64,000 bases of DNA, taken from NCBI GenBank assembly GCA_965284365.1, contig OZ260079.1, forward strand, positions 4,650,001-4,714,000, in the 5' to 3' direction. Origin of the DNA: Phragmitibacter sp965284365 (GTDB lineage: Bacteria > Verrucomicrobiota > Verrucomicrobiia > Verrucomicrobiales > Verrucomicrobiaceae). The notes below the pieces were generated by a model. That model was not told the DNA's origin. It saw only the letters and a program-made list of their open reading frames with translations, and did not search any database. Positions 33,276 through 41,756 of the stretch are shown here, piece after piece (within the stretch, counting starts at the first letter, position 1; every line of letters begins with the position of its first letter). A program made the position numbers and the translations under genes.

Positions 33276-33872
33276 TCAGAGCATTTCTTTTGTGCTGGGT
33301 ATGCCGGAGACGCGGGGGTCGATGCGGGTGGCTTGGTCGAGCGCGCGGGCGAGGCCTTTGAAAAGGGCTTCGGCCATGTGGTGGCTATCCTTGCCGTAGC
33401 GGATCTCGGCGTGGACGTTTGCGAGGACGGCAGAGGAGAAGCCGCGGAAGAACTCCTCCACGAGCTGAAAGTGGAAGGCGTGACCGATGGTATCCACGCG
33501 CTCAGGCGCTAGGAAGACGAGGAAGGGGCGACCACTGAGATCCACGGCGAGTTGCGCCAGGGTTTCGTCCATGGGCAGGAGGCACCATCCGTAACGGGTG
33601 ATACCGGCTTTGTCGCCGAGGGCTTGTTTCAGGCATTGGCCGAGCACTATGCCGGTGTCTTCCACCGTATGATGGAAGTCCACTTCGATGTCGCCCTTGA
33701 CGCGAAGGGTCAGGTCAAAGAGGCCGTGTTTGGCAAAAAGGATCAGCATGTGATCCAGAAACGGGACGCCGGTGTTGATGTCCGAGCGTCCCGAGCCGTC
33801 CACATGCAATTCCATCTGAATGTCAGTTTCAGCGGTCTTGCGATGGATGGAGGCAGTACGGGGGGCGTTCAT
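33276..33872 (-). CDS. hisB: Imidazoleglycerol-phosphate dehydratase
   Basis: HisB dehydrates imidazole-glycerol phosphate, the sixth step of histidine biosynthesis, using Mn. The 198-residue single-domain product has the metal-binding signatures DFHHTVEDTGI near residues 68-78 and KDSHHMAEALFKGLARAL near residues 160-177, and TGVPFLDHML early on. The phosphatase domain of the enterobacterial fusion is absent, as is usual outside that group. It is followed by hisH on the same strand after 220 bp, a space filled by a copy of the composite repeat. Confidence 0.96.
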   Translation of the reverse strand: MNAPRTASIHRKTAETDIQMELHVDGSGRSDINTGVPFLDHMLILFAKHGLFDLTLRVKGDIEVDFHHTVEDTGIVLGQCLKQALGDKAGITRYGWCLLPMDETLAQLAVDLSGRPFLVFLAPERVDTIGHAFHFQLVEEFFRGFSSAVLANVHAEIRYGKDSHHMAEALFKGLARALDQATRIDPRVSGIPSTKEML

Positions 33873-33973
33873 GGAAAAGGTGGGCCAACAATAACCGTCA
33901 TGACAAGGGGTGCGTCAACCTTGGCCCTTAGGGGCGAGCGCGGGCTGCCTGGAGAAGAGCAAATCAATAGAAA

Positions 33974-34003
33974 ACGGCCCGGTGCTAAGAGCGACCGGGC
34001 CGT
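33974..34003 (-). terminator. Rho-independent terminator of the PTPDL-like gene
   Basis: Arms ACGGCCCGGT (33974-33983) and ACCGGGCCGT (33994-34003) are a perfect 10-bp stem with a 10-base loop. On the minus strand it is followed by TTTT. It lies 58 bp after the stop at 34062. Confidence 0.8.
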
Positions 34004-34061
34004 GGAAGGGGAGAAGGTATTTCGTGCCGCCGAAAAGAGACAGCGGAGGATTAGACTGCGC

Positions 34062-35555
34062 CTATTCCTCTTTCTTCTTTTTGCCCATGAACATGGCGAG
34101 GACGAGGACGATCAAGAGGCCCCCCCCGATGAAAGGAGCATAGGCGATGATCTTATCCACAAGCGTTTCCTCCACCACCGGCGCGGGCATGGGGGCAGCC
34201 GGTTTTGGAGTGGGTGTGGCAGTAGTAGAGGGTTTTGGTGGGGTGGTGCCACCGCCTGCGGTGGGCGGGGTGCCAGCGGCAGGGGCGGGAGGAGCATTCG
34301 GATCGGCGGGAGCAGGAGTGCCATCGGCGGTTTTTCCTTGCTGAGCCTTTTGAAGGGCTTCCGCCAAAGCGTTTCCGCCACTCTGAGGCATCACTGGTCC
34401 TGTCTGGGAAGTGGCGGCGGTAGAGGCGGCCACAGCGGCCTCGGCCTTCTGCTTGCGAAGTTTTTCCTGCAAAATCCGCAAGTCTGTGTCCAGCTTCGGA
34501 AGCGTGGTCTTGTTTACGGCCATGCTCCGGGGAACTCGTTTGAGCACTGCCTCGGCCTCTACGGCGTTTTCATCGGCGATGTAACGCACGGCGGCCATGA
34601 GGAGTTCGTTCTCACTTTGGAGCGCGGCGAGGTCGATCGACTTCAACGCCTGCCGTTCCTTCATGATCGTGTCCTGGGCGTCCTTGATCGACGGCATATC
34701 GTAACGGTACACATCTTTCCACTTCGTACGATTCTTCTTCTGCGCCTCAAAGGTCGCTTTGAAATTGGCCACTTCCTGGTCAATCGAATTTTTGGTCAAC
34801 TGAGCTTCGGCACCCTGGATCATCTTCAAACCACGTTCCCGCTGATCCGTTACGAACTTGTGCTCGTTGGCACGAACCTGAAGGGCTTTCTCATAGTCAT
34901 CCATGATCTGAATGGCTTCCGGGATCGCCTGAACATATTGCAAAGAGGCAGGGTAATTGACGGCCAGCTTGTCGAATTCGCGCAAGGCTTCCACGAAGCG
35001 GGTATCGGTCTTTTCAGCGGCCTTTTCCTTCATGGCCAACCGGGAGCGAAGCGCTGCGATGCTGTACGCATCGCGCTTGAGGGAGGTGGCATCGAGCCAT
35101 TTGCCCTCAACTTTCATCTGGCCGCGAGCGGCTTTTTCCTTTTCCTCGCTCAGCGTGGCAATGATTTTTTCCACTTCATCGGCCTCTGGGGTGCCGGGAT
35201 ATTTGGCAATGAAGGTGCGGAGCTGATCCTGAATGATGGACTCGTATTGGGAGGCCGTGAGGAAGTCCGGTGTGGGGATGACATTGCGGAGGCCACGCTC
35301 CTGCATCTCCGCCTGAGATGGGGTCAGACGGGTCAGTTCCTTGATGTCCGTCTTGTTGATGATCTTCGTGTCTTTGATCTTGGGGGTGAGTTTGTACTCA
35401 AAAGTGATCGTGGAAGCGTCTTCGGAAAGTACTTTTCCCTCAATGCGCTCGCCAGACTGCAGCACGACGACGTCTGCCTTGAGAGCGGAGAAGGGGAGGA
35501 CCAGACCGGAAAGAAGAAGGAGGCAGGTGAGAGAAGACGATTTTTTCATTCGCAA
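34062..35555 (-). CDS. PTPDL-like membrane protein, unknown function
   Basis: This is a 497-residue exported protein. A signal peptide (SSSLTCLLLLSGLVLPFSALKA) is followed by a short beta domain (DVVVLQSGERIEGKVLSED) of a type seen before helical stretches. A conserved PTPDFLTASQYESI near residue 95 resembles the verrucomicrobial PTPDL family. Long helical, coiled-coil-like regions cover residues 100-330, and a Pro/Ala/Thr-rich spacer runs from 350 to 460. A C-terminal membrane helix (IIAYAPFIGGGLLIVLVLAMFM) and KKKKEE end suggest an anchor. Its function is unknown. A strong terminator follows. The next plus-strand gene diverges from it. Confidence 0.65.
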   Translation of the reverse strand: MRMKKSSSLTCLLLLSGLVLPFSALKADVVVLQSGERIEGKVLSEDASTITFEYKLTPKIKDTKIINKTDIKELTRLTPSQAEMQERGLRNVIPTPDFLTASQYESIIQDQLRTFIAKYPGTPEADEVEKIIATLSEEKEKAARGQMKVEGKWLDATSLKRDAYSIAALRSRLAMKEKAAEKTDTRFVEALREFDKLAVNYPASLQYVQAIPEAIQIMDDYEKALQVRANEHKFVTDQRERGLKMIQGAEAQLTKNSIDQEVANFKATFEAQKKNRTKWKDVYRYDMPSIKDAQDTIMKERQALKSIDLAALQSENELLMAAVRYIADENAVEAEAVLKRVPRSMAVNKTTLPKLDTDLRILQEKLRKQKAEAAVAASTAATSQTGPVMPQSGGNALAEALQKAQQGKTADGTPAPADPNAPPAPAAGTPPTAGGGTTPPKPSTTATPTPKPAAPMPAPVVEETLVDKIIAYAPFIGGGLLIVLVLAMFMGKKKKEE

Positions 35556-35736
35556 AGCAGAGACAGGTAGGAATTCAGAGATATTTCTAAAAGATTAGGC
35601 AGTTTGTTCTCGCGAGTAAAGTTTTTTGGCCTCAGTAGTGGGAGCCATGCGCCTTCGTGGAAACGATGGTGATGGAGGACAGTTTTGTCTGACACTTTTT
35701 CATGCAATCTTATCAATCCCCGCTAACATCCGCGCC

Positions 35737-36543
35737 GTGATCGCACTTGCTACCGCCAGTCAGAAAGGAGGTGTTGGTAAAACCACCGTCTGCATCAATC
35801 TGGGACACGCCCTCGCCCGGCGTGGCTGGAATGTGTTGTTGGTGGATACCGATCCTCAGGGAGGCATTGGCCTCTCTCTCTCCCGTAGCACCCGCCGCAA
35901 ACGGGGATTCTACGACTTTTTAAACCAGGGAGGCGACATCCGCCCGCTCATTCTGCGCACCCGGCTGCCTGAGTTCAGCATCCTGCCGAGCGGCTTGCCG
36001 GACGAATTTATGCGCCGGGGACAACTCGACCGTGTGCCGGAAAAGTTGCGTGAACTGCTAAGGCAGTGCGACCTGCTGGGCTATGACTGTGTGATCATGG
36101 ATACCGCAGCCGGCATGACGAGTGTCACGGAAGTGGCCGTGCGGAATGCCGATTGGGTGCTAATTCCTCAGCAGGCCGAGCCGTTGGCGGTGCGCAGCAT
36201 TCCACTGCTCATGGAGACTCTGGCACGATTCCGCCGGGAAGGCTCTGCGGTGCGCGTCGCTGGCATCCTGCTGACCATGTTGATGGCCAACCAGGAAGCG
36301 AGCCTCAAAGTGGCCCGCGAACTCCGGCAAATGCTGCCGGCGCCTCTCCTTTTTAATCAAGCCATACCACGCGACGCGCTCTTCCTGGAAGCCAGCGCGC
36401 TGGGTCTGCCCCTTGCCCTGATGCGTAAGAACCCGCCAACTGCTGCTTTGATCTTTGATCAACTGGCGGCGGAACTGGAAGAGCGTATTGGCCTTCTGCA
36501 ACGCAAAGAACAACAGCCAAATCATGCAAGTCTCCTGGATTGA
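35737..36543 (+). CDS. ParA/MinD-like ATPase
   Basis: The 268-residue protein starts at the GTG at 35737 (ATG codons upstream at 35626 and 35647 add a non-homologous leader). It carries a deviant Walker A, KGGVGKTT, at residues 10-17, then VLLVDTDPQGG near 36, and VIMDTAAGMTSVTEVAVRNAD. These are the marks of a membrane- or nucleoid-gradient ATPase of the ParA/MinD/Soj group. No ParB, parS or replication gene is nearby, so it is an orphan that may position a protein assembly rather than a chromosome. It overlaps the following gene by 20 bp, which indicates a dedicated partner. Confidence 0.85.
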   Translation: MIALATASQKGGVGKTTVCINLGHALARRGWNVLLVDTDPQGGIGLSLSRSTRRKRGFYDFLNQGGDIRPLILRTRLPEFSILPSGLPDEFMRRGQLDRVPEKLRELLRQCDLLGYDCVIMDTAAGMTSVTEVAVRNADWVLIPQQAEPLAVRSIPLLMETLARFRREGSAVRVAGILLTMLMANQEASLKVARELRQMLPAPLLFNQAIPRDALFLEASALGLPLALMRKNPPTAALIFDQLAAELEERIGLLQRKEQQPNHASLLD

Positions 36544-37537
36544 CGCCGACGAGTTACGGGCGCTCGCGAATCAACTTCTCGACCCAGAAAACGACTCCCA
36601 AGAGCCTACGGGTTGGGAGTTGCACACCCTGCCGGACGTGCCAGATGATGTGGCAGGTGGCATGCTACAGCAGGCACCTGCCGTGGTAGCTGAGAAACAG
36701 AGATCGGCTCCTGAGGTGGTACCGGTGACTGAAGTCGAAGTGGCCGACCCAGTGCAAATGAGCCCGGAGATTTTGCAGATTCGTCAGCGGCTGCGGGCGA
36801 TTCGTGACCGGGCGCAGAATGCAGGGTTGCTGCAACCTCCGCCTCCACCCCCAGCACCGCCTGAACCTGAACCCCGGCAGCAGCCGCAGACTGAAGCCGA
36901 GGCGCCTGCAGTAAATGGAGGCACATCCTGGCCAGAAGAGAATCATGAAAAGCCTCCTGCTCCCCATGAACAAGGCGGAGAGGTGAACGCTGACGCAGCG
37001 CCAACACAAGATGCGCCCGTCTCGGAAGCTGGTTTTGGTCATGATGAATCATCCCATGCGGTTGAGGCTGAGCCGACGCCACACGTCCCAGAATCCGGTG
37101 CTGAGCAACCTGCTCATGATGAAGCGGCTGGCGGAAGCGAGCCGTCCTATCACCCAAGCCCCGGTGGCATTGCGGAAAGACTGGCAGAGTTTGCCGCTTG
37201 GGCAGGCCATCGACTGGGTGGCTCCCAACTCTTAATCGTGGACGATCATGGAGATCTGCTTTGGGGAGCGGTGCCCAATTGCGGCGCGATCGTGGCCAAC
37301 ATCCTTTCTTTGCAGGCGAGTCTTCGTTCCAGCGCGGCGAACATGCATCATCCGCCACCGGTGCATCATGCGTCTCTGGGTGAAGATCGGCATCTCAGTC
37401 TCATCCCGGTGACGACGCGCTATGGTGCGGTGACCATTGGTGTGATCGAAATCCGACTCGTGACGGAAAGTGATGCGGTGCTACTGAGGGACGCCCTCAC
37501 TTTAACCGTGAACGAAGCGAGTGTGGGCGGGGCCTGA
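36524..37537 (+). CDS. Proline-rich protein with roadblock-like C-terminal domain
   Basis: The 337-residue partner of the ParA-like gene (ATG at 36524, overlapping it by 20 bp) has three parts: a helical N-terminal end (MQVSWIDADELRALANQL), a Pro/Glu/Ala-rich, disordered middle from about residue 100 to 225, and a C-terminal domain of about 100 residues. The last has GGSQLLIVDDHGDLLWG and ends LLRDALTLTVNEA, the alpha-beta rhythm of roadblock/LC7 domains. Such domains often pair with small GTPases or ParA-type ATPases in bacterial polarity and gliding systems. No GTPase is nearby. The domain call is by eye and moderate. Confidence 0.6.
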   Translation: MQVSWIDADELRALANQLLDPENDSQEPTGWELHTLPDVPDDVAGGMLQQAPAVVAEKQRSAPEVVPVTEVEVADPVQMSPEILQIRQRLRAIRDRAQNAGLLQPPPPPPAPPEPEPRQQPQTEAEAPAVNGGTSWPEENHEKPPAPHEQGGEVNADAAPTQDAPVSEAGFGHDESSHAVEAEPTPHVPESGAEQPAHDEAAGGSEPSYHPSPGGIAERLAEFAAWAGHRLGGSQLLIVDDHGDLLWGAVPNCGAIVANILSLQASLRSSAANMHHPPPVHHASLGEDRHLSLIPVTTRYGAVTIGVIEIRLVTESDAVLLRDALTLTVNEASVGGA

Positions 37538-37574
37538 TACGCAGCCTGTGCTGAGTCTGTGCGAAAGTCCGATA

Positions 37575-39020
37575 TCAGGCGGCAAATATGCCTTTGGCGA
37601 CATTGCCGCTCACGTCGGTGAGACGGAAATCGCGCCCTGCATAACGGTAGGTGAGCTTTTCATGATCTAGGCCCAGTAGGGCCAGGATCGTGGCGTGCCA
37701 GTCATGGATGTGCATGCGGTCTTCCACAGCCTGATAGCCGTAATCGTCCGTGCTGCCGTAGGAGAAGCCGCCTTTTACGCCGCCGCCTGCCATCCACATG
37801 GTATAGCCCTGATTGTTGTGGTCCCGGCCATCGCTAAATTGCGCATGCGGTGTGCGCCCGAACTCGCCGCCCCATATCACCAGAGTATCTTTGAGGAGTC
37901 CCCGAGTTTTGAGATCGGCTAGAAGACCGGCGATGGGCTTGTCGATCTGCGAACAGTTCCTTCCCAAGGCATCGCGAAGATTGCGATGCTGGTCCCAGTC
38001 TCCATGCGTGATTTCGATGAAGCGAACACCGGCTTCGGCGAAACGGCGTGCGAGCAGGCACTGTTTGCCAAAGGCATCGGTAGGTTCAGCACCAATGCCG
38101 TAAAGCTTCCGGGTAGCCTCTGTTTCATTGCTCGTGTCCATGACCTCCGGCGCGATGCGCTGCATGCGGAAGGCAAGTTCGTAGCTCTCGATGACGCCTT
38201 CCACATGAGGGTCGGCTACTTCCCGGGTTAGTTTTTCCCGATTGAGCGCCTGGATGAAGTCCAGCTGGATGCGTTCGGCTTCGGTCGAGTAGCGGTTGTT
38301 CTTGATGTTCGCGAGAGCCTCGAGAGGGCGGTTGCGGCCTGAGCGTTGGCCCGCCATGGCGCCAGCACCAAAGGCACCGCGGTTACCGATCTTTGTTCCC
38401 TGATAGATGGCAGGGAGGAAGCCACTGCCGTAGTTGCGGGCGCCGCCGAAGATGGAAGGGGGATCGATGGTGATGAAGCCCGGGAGATTTTCGTTTTCTG
38501 AGCCAAGCCCGTAGAGTGTCCATGCACCCAGGGAAGGACGGATGAACTGAGCCGTGCCGGTGTGCATCTGCACGGTGGCCTGAGGGTGGTTTGGCTGATC
38601 CGTATGCATCGAGCGGAGCAGGCAGAGGTCGTCCGCCTGCTTGGCCACATACGGGAAGAGGGAGGATATCCAGAGACCGCTTTGGCCATGTTGTTTGAAT
38701 TCCCATGGCGAGGCCATGAGTTTGGTGGGACCACGGGCGCGGCTGGCCTCCTTGCCGTTGTCCGCAATGAGGCGCGGCTTGTAGTCGAAGGTGTCAAGAT
38801 GCGAGGGGGCGCCACGCATGGAGAGGAAGATAACCCGCTTGGCGCGCGGAGCGAAGTGGGGCTTCTTGGGGGCGAGGGCCGATGGGGCGGGAGTGGTGGC
38901 TGTCTCTGAAGCCCAAGTAGAGAGCGCGGAGAACGCAAGATATCCAAAGCCGCTGGAGGAGGCTTGCAGAAAACGGCGACGGCTGCCACCGAGCAGTGAA
39001 TCATGGAAGGGGTCTTGCAT
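37575..39020 (-). CDS. DUF1501 family exported protein (Tat signal)
   Basis: DUF1501 proteins are alkaline-phosphatase-superfamily-like exported proteins, very numerous in Planctomycetes and Verrucomicrobia, and almost always follow a PSCyt1/DUF1549/DUF1553 gene. The 481-residue product has a twin-arginine-like leader (GGSRRRFLQASSSGFGYLAF) and the family's signatures: RAKRVIFLSMRGAPSHLDTFDYKP near residue 60, MHTDQPNHPQATVQMHTGTAQF near residue 140, GVRFIEITHGDWDQHRNL, and LVIWGGEFGRTPHAQFSDGRDHN near residue 380. It starts 12 bp after its partner, so both form one transcript. Confidence 0.9.
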   Translation of the reverse strand: MQDPFHDSLLGGSRRRFLQASSSGFGYLAFSALSTWASETATTPAPSALAPKKPHFAPRAKRVIFLSMRGAPSHLDTFDYKPRLIADNGKEASRARGPTKLMASPWEFKQHGQSGLWISSLFPYVAKQADDLCLLRSMHTDQPNHPQATVQMHTGTAQFIRPSLGAWTLYGLGSENENLPGFITIDPPSIFGGARNYGSGFLPAIYQGTKIGNRGAFGAGAMAGQRSGRNRPLEALANIKNNRYSTEAERIQLDFIQALNREKLTREVADPHVEGVIESYELAFRMQRIAPEVMDTSNETEATRKLYGIGAEPTDAFGKQCLLARRFAEAGVRFIEITHGDWDQHRNLRDALGRNCSQIDKPIAGLLADLKTRGLLKDTLVIWGGEFGRTPHAQFSDGRDHNNQGYTMWMAGGGVKGGFSYGSTDDYGYQAVEDRMHIHDWHATILALLGLDHEKLTYRYAGRDFRLTDVSGNVAKGIFAA

Positions 39021-39032
39021 GGCAACAGCGTG

Positions 39033-41531
39033 TTAGTTGAGATACCGGAACTCGGCAGTGGCAAGGAGGGCCTGACAAAAAGCACTCCAGCCGTAGACTT
39101 CCAGTGAGTTTCCACGCTCACTTTTCGTGCGTCTCGCTTCTTTCGTATAGCGCTCAAAGAACTCGCGTATGGCCTGGCCTTCTGAAGGAGTAGGGTTGCG
39201 GCCGAAGGCCATCCAGTAGGCATTCACAATACGGGTGGTGTTATCTTTGGCGGAGTTGTAGACACGTCGGGAAAAGGCGTCGGCTACCTCATGAATGGCC
39301 GAGTCATTGAGGAGATAAAGTGATTGGGAAGGGACATTGGTGTTGTCCCGATCGCCCGTCACCAGGCTGGCATCGGCGGCATCGAAGAGCGCAAGAAAAG
39401 AAGGTAATTGTTCGCGGACCATGGGCAGATAGACAGAGCGTGTGTTTTGGAATGCTTTGCCAGCCTGCATCATGCGGGCGATGGCACCGTTGCCTTCGCC
39501 AGCCTGACAAACCGAAGAGCCCACCGGTGGATCCAGATTCAGGCCACCAGCCACATAGAGGAGGGAATCCCGGATTGATTCCGCATCCAGACGGCGGCTG
39601 GCCATGCGCCACAGGTAGATGTTGTCCGGATCTTTGGCATCATTAGCTGCCTCATATTGAGTGGCCAGTTGATAAGTGCGGCTGAGGACAATGGAGCGCA
39701 CCAATTTCTTCACGCTCCATCCCTGTTCCATGAAAGTGACCGCGAGATGATCCAGCAGTTCGGGATGAGAGGGGCGTGAGCCCATCTGTCCAAAATTGTC
39801 GGGAGTGCTAACGAGGCCGCGGCCAAAGAGCCAGCGCCAGGCCCGGTTCACAAAGACGCGGGCAGTCTGAGGATTTCGATCTGAGGCCAACCAGTTGGCC
39901 AGTTCCAGACGTCCGCTGCCCTTGGTGATGGCGGGAGCAGGCTCCTGGAGCAAGACTTGGACAAGGCCACGGGCAACTTCATCGCCCGGCTGGCTCACTT
40001 CGCCGCGATTGTAGAAGGGAGAATTCACTGGGCTTTCCCGGTCATACACGCCCATGCTGAGAATGCGTGGTTGTCCAGAAGCGTTGTAGCGGTCCAAAGT
40101 CGCTTGCATATCGGAACGTTCCTGCCGCTGGAGGACGAGCCTGAACCCATCGACTTCTTTCCCAGCCTGACGGTCCTGACGAGCCGTGCGAAAGGCCGCT
40201 GTCAGACTTGCGTCTTTGGCGCCCAAGTCCTTCTGCATCTTCTCCAGTTCGGCCATACCTATCGCAGGAAATCCAGCCATAAGTCCAGAGTCCGTGCCCA
40301 AGTCGATGAGGTCACTGGGGTAACGGTTTTGGACGCGCGTGCTTGTTCCGTAAAGAGTCTCGCTACTCAAGAAAATGCCGGCGAGGGCGTAGTAGTCCTT
40401 TTGTGGTATGGGATCGAACTTGTGATCGTGGCAGCGAGCGCAGGCGACTGTGATGCCCAGAAAGGCTTGGGACATGGCATCGATCTGCTCATCCACCACA
40501 TCCATGGCGAACTGGCGGGCATTGAACTCATTGTGAGATTTGGGTCCGATGGCAAGAAAAGCGGTGGCCGCGATCTTGCGGCTTTGATCGGTCGGCCCCT
40601 TATCGGGAAGCAAGTCACCCGCGATTTGTTGCCGCACAAACTCGTTGTAGGGCAGATCCCGGTTGAGCGCCTCAATGACCCAGTCCCGATAGCGCCATGC
40701 GAAGGGGTAGGGGAGATTGACATCCTTCCCGCTGGACTCGCCATAACGTGCGACGTCCAACCAATGACGGCCCCAATGCTCACCATAGGCGGATGATTGA
40801 AGAAGACGATCCACCACTTTTTCCAAGCCATCCGGCGATTCGTCCTGCATGAAAGCACGGAGATCGTCGAATGAGGGTGGCAAACCAGTGAGGTCGAAAG
40901 TGATGCGGCGGATGAGATCCAACTTTGCAGCATCGGCTACAGGCGTGAGTTGGTTTTCGGCGAGCTGCGAGGCCACAAACCGGTCAATGTCTGTGCGGGC
41001 CCAGCCGGTGGGATCTTGAGGCGGGGAGTGCTTGACGGGCAGTTGGAAGGCCCAAAATTTTTTACCTTCCTCGATGTCGATCTCCTTGGCGGGCTTCCAC
41101 TCAGTTTTGGCAGAAGTGGGCGAGGCAGCGGGGTTGCCACCTCTGGGATCAGGTGCGCCCATCTTAATCCAGGTTTCAAAGTCCTTGATGACAGAGTCCG
41201 GCAGTTTTTCCTTGGGTGGCATTTCCAAGTTCTGGGTCTGGTAGCGGATGGCTTCGATCAGCAAACTTTCATCCGGGTGGCCTGGCACCACGGCAGGACC
41301 GGTTTCTCCGCCTTCGCGGGCCGCAGCGGCTGTATCCAAGCGAAGGCCGCCCTTCAGCTTCTTTGCGTCTGCCGAATGGCAGGAATAACACTTATCCACG
41401 AGCACCGGCCGGATCTTGCTTTCGAAGAACCGGGTCTGTTCATCGGTGATGGCGGCCGCGCCTTGTTGGGGCGTGGCTGCGCCGGCCGATGCCGCCACCG
41501 CAAGAAAGAGGAACAAGAAAAAGCGTTTCAT
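39033..41531 (-). CDS. PSCyt1/DUF1549/DUF1553 exported protein
   Basis: The 832-residue exported protein has a signal peptide (LFLFLAVAASAGAATP) and the haem-c-like CYSCHSADAKKLKGGLRLD of PSCyt1 near residue 48. A DUF1549 region is signalled by DIDRFVASQLAENQL, LDLIRRITFDLTGLPPS and YGEHWGRHWLDVARYGESSG, and a second CARCHDHKFDPIPQKDYYAL follows. DUF1553 closes it, with LASDRNPQTARVFVNRAWRWLFGRGLV near residue 560 and LWRMASRRLDAESIRDSLLYVAGGL. These domain sets are known but not functionally proven. It is the first of a two-gene unit with the DUF1501 gene 12 bp downstream. Confidence 0.9.
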   Translation of the reverse strand: MKRFFLFLFLAVAASAGAATPQQGAAAITDEQTRFFESKIRPVLVDKCYSCHSADAKKLKGGLRLDTAAAAREGGETGPAVVPGHPDESLLIEAIRYQTQNLEMPPKEKLPDSVIKDFETWIKMGAPDPRGGNPAASPTSAKTEWKPAKEIDIEEGKKFWAFQLPVKHSPPQDPTGWARTDIDRFVASQLAENQLTPVADAAKLDLIRRITFDLTGLPPSFDDLRAFMQDESPDGLEKVVDRLLQSSAYGEHWGRHWLDVARYGESSGKDVNLPYPFAWRYRDWVIEALNRDLPYNEFVRQQIAGDLLPDKGPTDQSRKIAATAFLAIGPKSHNEFNARQFAMDVVDEQIDAMSQAFLGITVACARCHDHKFDPIPQKDYYALAGIFLSSETLYGTSTRVQNRYPSDLIDLGTDSGLMAGFPAIGMAELEKMQKDLGAKDASLTAAFRTARQDRQAGKEVDGFRLVLQRQERSDMQATLDRYNASGQPRILSMGVYDRESPVNSPFYNRGEVSQPGDEVARGLVQVLLQEPAPAITKGSGRLELANWLASDRNPQTARVFVNRAWRWLFGRGLVSTPDNFGQMGSRPSHPELLDHLAVTFMEQGWSVKKLVRSIVLSRTYQLATQYEAANDAKDPDNIYLWRMASRRLDAESIRDSLLYVAGGLNLDPPVGSSVCQAGEGNGAIARMMQAGKAFQNTRSVYLPMVREQLPSFLALFDAADASLVTGDRDNTNVPSQSLYLLNDSAIHEVADAFSRRVYNSAKDNTTRIVNAYWMAFGRNPTPSEGQAIREFFERYTKEARRTKSERGNSLEVYGWSAFCQALLATAEFRYLN

Positions 41532-41670
41532 TGCCGCAGTCCAGAGACTGCGGATGAAACGCGCACACGCGGCAAAAGTTTCGCGAGATTGGTTTTGCGA
41601 CCTTCGCGAATGGCAAAAGGACTTGGGTGGAGATGACTGAGGTGGAGCGACGAGGCTCTTCGGTGTGGCC

Positions 41671-41692
41671 GGACGAGTTTGGAAACTCGTCC
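41671..41692. repeat. Perfect 22-bp inverted repeat before the DUF1549/1553 gene
   Basis: GGACGAGTTT and AAACTCGTCC flank GG, followed by TACGG. It lies 140 bp upstream of the gene at 39033-41531 and 65 bp after the TolC-like gene, so it could be a regulatory site or one of the short palindromic repeats of this genome. Confidence 0.5.
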
Positions 41693-41756
41693 TACGGCGT
41701 CTGGCACGCGAGCAGTACCTGGTTGATAGAATGCTGCCGCGGGAAAGGCGGGCTCT

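Noticed and set aside
33552..35570. Long open frame of 672 codons on the plus strand
   Set aside because: It is antisense to hisB and the PTPDL-like gene, both of which have clear families or signal peptide, membrane helix and terminator. The antisense product is His- and Phe-rich in an unnatural way.
35737..36543. Chromosome-partitioning ParA near the origin
   Set aside because: No ParB, parS or dnaA is visible here, and the overlapping partner is not ParB-like. An orphan role is more likely.
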